Assembly: GCF_000498495.1 (NCBI RefSeq)
Contig: NZ_AVCS01000009.1
Coordinates: 372,001 to 436,000, forward strand
Reading direction: 5' to 3'
From: Flavobacterium enshiense DK69
Lineage (GTDB): Bacteria > Bacteroidota > Bacteroidia > Flavobacteriales > Flavobacteriaceae
DNA: 64,000 nt
Position numbers and translations under genes: made by a program. Positions 62,401 to 64,000 of this stretch are shown piece after piece (the stretch's first letter is position 1; each line of letters opens with the position of its first letter). The notes under the pieces are model-generated. The model saw nothing but the letters and a program-made list of their open reading frames with translations, did no database searches and was not told where the DNA came from.

Positions 62401-62516
62401 GAGGATACCATGATCCAGAGCAGTCTAGATCTAGTGGGAATGATCAAGGTTTGGCAGTTACAGGTCAATATCCAGCAACTAGAACTTTTGGTTTCAACGT
62501 TAACCTAACTTTTTAA
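59442..62516 (+). CDS. SusC/RagA-type TonB-dependent transporter
   Basis: 1024 aa. Signal peptide (1-22, ending SFAQ), carboxypeptidase-regulatory-like domain (about 25-95; ITGTVTEGGLPLPGVSVVVKGTT), TonB-box-like stretch (LENVVVTAVGIKKRVDE), plug (about 115-230; KVSGLQINTT, RIVLRGNRSITGNNQALVVIDN, ILKGAQGAALYGELGVNGVIIVTTKKG), then a beta-barrel ending FGFNVNLTF. It imports a ligand captured with the SusD partner, which follows 10 bp later. The substrate is unknown, since no enzymes of the locus lie inside the window. Smaller than many SusC proteins but complete. Confidence 0.95.
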   Translation: MRSKFKWIFALLLAFSMQFSFAQEKTITGTVTEGGLPLPGVSVVVKGTTRGTQTDMDGNYSIKAKTGEVLVFTFIGMKESTMTVGSSNKMNVAMAAESTTLENVVVTAVGIKKRVDEITSSSQQVKAKELTQAANPNVVQSLAGKVSGLQINTTNTGVNSTTRIVLRGNRSITGNNQALVVIDNVISTAGVLQSLAPDIIESTNILKGAQGAALYGELGVNGVIIVTTKKGAKSGKLNVSVNSAIDFEEVSFVPQRQRRYGQGWNGQHVTYENGGWGAEFDGMIRSVGMQQADGSYIMAPYASIKDNIKEFFETGTIMQNGVSISGGTLEDGYALMSANNQKTEFVVDGDELNRSTFSFKGGRKFGKWTVEGNVVYVTQRTETTSSALFTDLLQTASNIPVERFEHSGNEGHWTSYYNNPYWLRDNVRNTNRSDYWTGIASLNYEFNKNININYVANVQTTAANSMSHTNGYVDLIQVGGGNQTIVSTFDSSNSNSRRYYGDLLINFDYMLTEDLSLKANIGNNIQDVYSQSTSVGGDNLTIPGLYNISNVTGEVRRSNGFTRQRRFAFFANVDLGYKDFLNINLTGRNDWNSAMVETPKDNYFYPSVGVSFIPTKLDFLNNNKVLNYSKIYANYIVVGNTSAVDAYGTNDLYGPSTGYPFGALNSFTYTQTPIDKDIKPEFMSTFEIGANFGFLNDRITLEGAYYNTKTDDLITRRSVSAASGLTSVLANVGEMTTNGFEIELGFAPVRNDKFAWENRISYSHSKSVVDKAAPDAKSIALVNFSANSVGIFADEGEEFPLIKGIAYQRDDQGRVVIDPSTGNPLRTGEYKKLGKATPDYIINYNGSLEYKGIRLAAVMDYRTGHQIWAGTKDWLSWSGHLVESAEGGRTGFIFPNSVVDTNDDGQYEPNNTVVTGGNTYTSYLNYFSNEYRAVTENMVLDATAFKIRELSLSYALPIKMIERAGLTSLRFGVNARNPLTVLPKENRGYHDPEQSRSSGNDQGLAVTGQYPATRTFGFNVNLTF

Positions 62517-62526
62517 TTGAAGAAAA

Positions 62527-64000
62527 ATGAAAAGAATTAAATTTATATTACCGTTAATAGCTGGTTTTATGCTATTTTCTTGTAGTGATTATTTGGATAT
62601 AAATAAATCTCCAAATAATGCTGACGGAAACTCAGTTACACCTGATTTATCCTTAGCTGCTGCGCAGTCTGATTCTTATAGAAACTTGACAAGACGTATG
62701 AATGAGTATGGTAACGTATTCATGAATAACTGGGGTGCAAACGTAAACTCTTTCACTGGAGGATATGCTGAAGAATTTGGAATCTTTGTGAGTAACAATT
62801 TCTATGATGATATCTGGGATGGTGTATACAGAGGAACTGGTTTGTACACTAAGATTATTAATCACCCTGCTCAAGGATATGATAACCACAAAGCAATTGC
62901 AAAAATTTGTAAAGCTTTCTATTTCCAATATTTAGTTGACCTTTATGGTGATGTGCCATATTTTGAGGCTCATCAAGGTGTGAATAATGCGACTCCTAAA
63001 TATGATGATGATCAAGCAATTTACAGGGATTTAGTAAAACAGATAGACGACGCAATCCAAACGATTCAAAATCCGGTTGCTGGAACTAGAGCTGTAGGTA
63101 CTGAAGATTGTATCTTACGTGGTGATATGGATGGTTGGGTTAGATTTGCCAACACATTGAAATTAAGAATTTTATTGAGACAGTCTGAGTTGACTGATCA
63201 AGATACTCTTGATTACTTAGCTTTAGAATTTCAGAAATTGGAAGGTGCTCTTTTCGTAGAAGCTGACGTTTTGATTAATCCTGGATATTCAAGCGGAAGT
63301 GATTCAAGACAAAATCCTTGGATGAATTTAATGGTTGAATTAAAGAAAAATTCAAGTAATCAATTTGTATACAGAAATGCTTTCAATTTCAGAAGAGCTT
63401 CTGCACATATTGCTGGTCAGTTAAATGCTACTCAGGACGGAAGAAGATCTAGAATCTTTGCTCCTGTTACGGGAAGTGATATCACTGGTGTTATACAGGG
63501 AGATCAATCAGCTCTAAACCAAGGAGGTACAGCGCCTCTTGCGATTTCTTCGTTAGGTCCAGGCTTAGTGAAGGATAACTCTCAAGACGGGTACATGATG
63601 TTACGTGCTGAAAGTTTGTTGTTGCAGGCTGAAGCTGTACACAAAGGGTTTTTAACAGGTAATGCTCAGACTTTGTTTAATCAGGCTATTACCGCTTCTT
63701 TTACGACTTTTGGAGCAACTGGTTCTGGTGCTTATATTACAAATGTTAATACTATTGTTGGTAAAGGATACGGTGCTCCGGGAGCTACATTGGATGAGCA
63801 ATTGGAGGCTATTTTCTATCAAAAAGACGTTGCTTTAAATGGTATCAATGGTGCTGAAATCTTTATCGAGTATACAAGAGCTCGTAAAAACGGAAATCCA
63901 TTGATTGACGAAAATATTCCAATGCCGTTAAATTCAACTACACCAACAGACAAAAAACCACGTCGTTTAATGTATCCTATTTCTGAATACGCTAGTAATA
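62527..64000 (+). CDS. SusD/RagB-type nutrient-binding lipoprotein (partial)
   Basis: At least 491 residues; the window ends before the stop. Starts at ATG 62527, 10 bp after susC. Lipoprotein signal with lipobox FMLFSC (Cys about 19), then YLDINKSPNNADG, typical of SusD-like lipoproteins. Helical TPR-like parts follow, with AIAKICKAFYFQYLVDLYGDVPYFEAH, WVRFANTLKLRILLR and YMMLRAESLLLQAEAVHKG. It belongs to the SusD-like group that pairs with SusC at the cell surface. Confidence 0.93.
   Translation, partial: MKRIKFILPLIAGFMLFSCSDYLDINKSPNNADGNSVTPDLSLAAAQSDSYRNLTRRMNEYGNVFMNNWGANVNSFTGGYAEEFGIFVSNNFYDDIWDGVYRGTGLYTKIINHPAQGYDNHKAIAKICKAFYFQYLVDLYGDVPYFEAHQGVNNATPKYDDDQAIYRDLVKQIDDAIQTIQNPVAGTRAVGTEDCILRGDMDGWVRFANTLKLRILLRQSELTDQDTLDYLALEFQKLEGALFVEADVLINPGYSSGSDSRQNPWMNLMVELKKNSSNQFVYRNAFNFRRASAHIAGQLNATQDGRRSRIFAPVTGSDITGVIQGDQSALNQGGTAPLAISSLGPGLVKDNSQDGYMMLRAESLLLQAEAVHKGFLTGNAQTLFNQAITASFTTFGATGSGAYITNVNTIVGKGYGAPGATLDEQLEAIFYQKDVALNGINGAEIFIEYTRARKNGNPLIDENIPMPLNSTTPTDKKPRRLMYPISEYASN

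Overview
The window looks like a chromosomal segment of a Flavobacterium-type member of the Bacteroidota (Flavobacteriaceae). Evidence: many genes are preceded by the Bacteroidota -7 box TAnnTTTG, several with a TTG 19-20 bases upstream; there is a SusC/SusD pair, type IX secretion (T9SS) sorting tails, GEVED/FN3 adhesins, GSCFA, DUF4230, DUF4136 and DUF5522 families, and a fused E1 alpha/beta 2-oxoacid dehydrogenase. I see no phage, insertion sequence, CRISPR array or rRNA.

Layout. 0.2-3.4 kb: a J-like/KTSC protein, two tandem initiator tRNA-Met genes, and the GTPase genes era and der. 3.5-10.1 kb: an outer-membrane beta-barrel receptor, a small membrane protein, then a minus-strand run of M23 peptidase, MerR, LemA and two TPM-domain proteins. 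10.4-16.7 kb: alaS, two paralogous lipoproteins, and a GSCFA/DUF4230 pair. 16.8-34.3 kb: a rhodanese, a TetR regulator and a long plus-strand catabolic cluster: paaE-A-B-C-D (phenylacetyl-CoA epoxidase), paaG-H-I-J-Z, a second crotonase and paaY, followed directly by a 2-oxoacid dehydrogenase E2, a branched-chain aminotransferase and a fused E1. 34.3-39.4 kb: lipoproteins, a group III truncated globin, urocanase (hutU), a DUF5522 mini-protein and a small HExxH membrane protein. 39.4-50.9 kb: three surface proteins, two of them diverging from a 1.2-kb AT-rich gene-free gap. 50.9-59.2 kb: a D-cysteine desulfhydrase-like enzyme, a LysM glucosaminidase, hemL, two small exported proteins, lysS, a lipoprotein, lipB and rnhB. 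59.4-64 kb: a SusC receptor and the start of its SusD partner, cut by the window end.

How the genes work together. The paa genes supply epoxidation of phenylacetyl-CoA, isomerisation to the oxepin, ring opening (PaaZ) and beta-oxidation to acetyl-CoA and succinyl-CoA, with PaaI/PaaY thioesterases for dead-end CoA esters. No phenylacetate-CoA ligase is present in the window, but an aminotransferase and a 2-oxoacid dehydrogenase follow directly, which suggests entry from amino acids such as phenylalanine through a 2-oxoacid (inference). A perfect 8-2-8 palindrome just downstream of the paaE promoter is a strong candidate operator for the TetR protein, and a weaker version lies in front of the regulator itself.

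The least explained structure is between genes. One class of intergenic element has conserved ends and a perfectly self-complementary core that differs in every copy. A second class is low-complexity, self-complementary linkers placed before genes inside operons. All calls come from reading the sequence; no database search or folding program was run, and promoter, operator and terminator calls are pattern-based.
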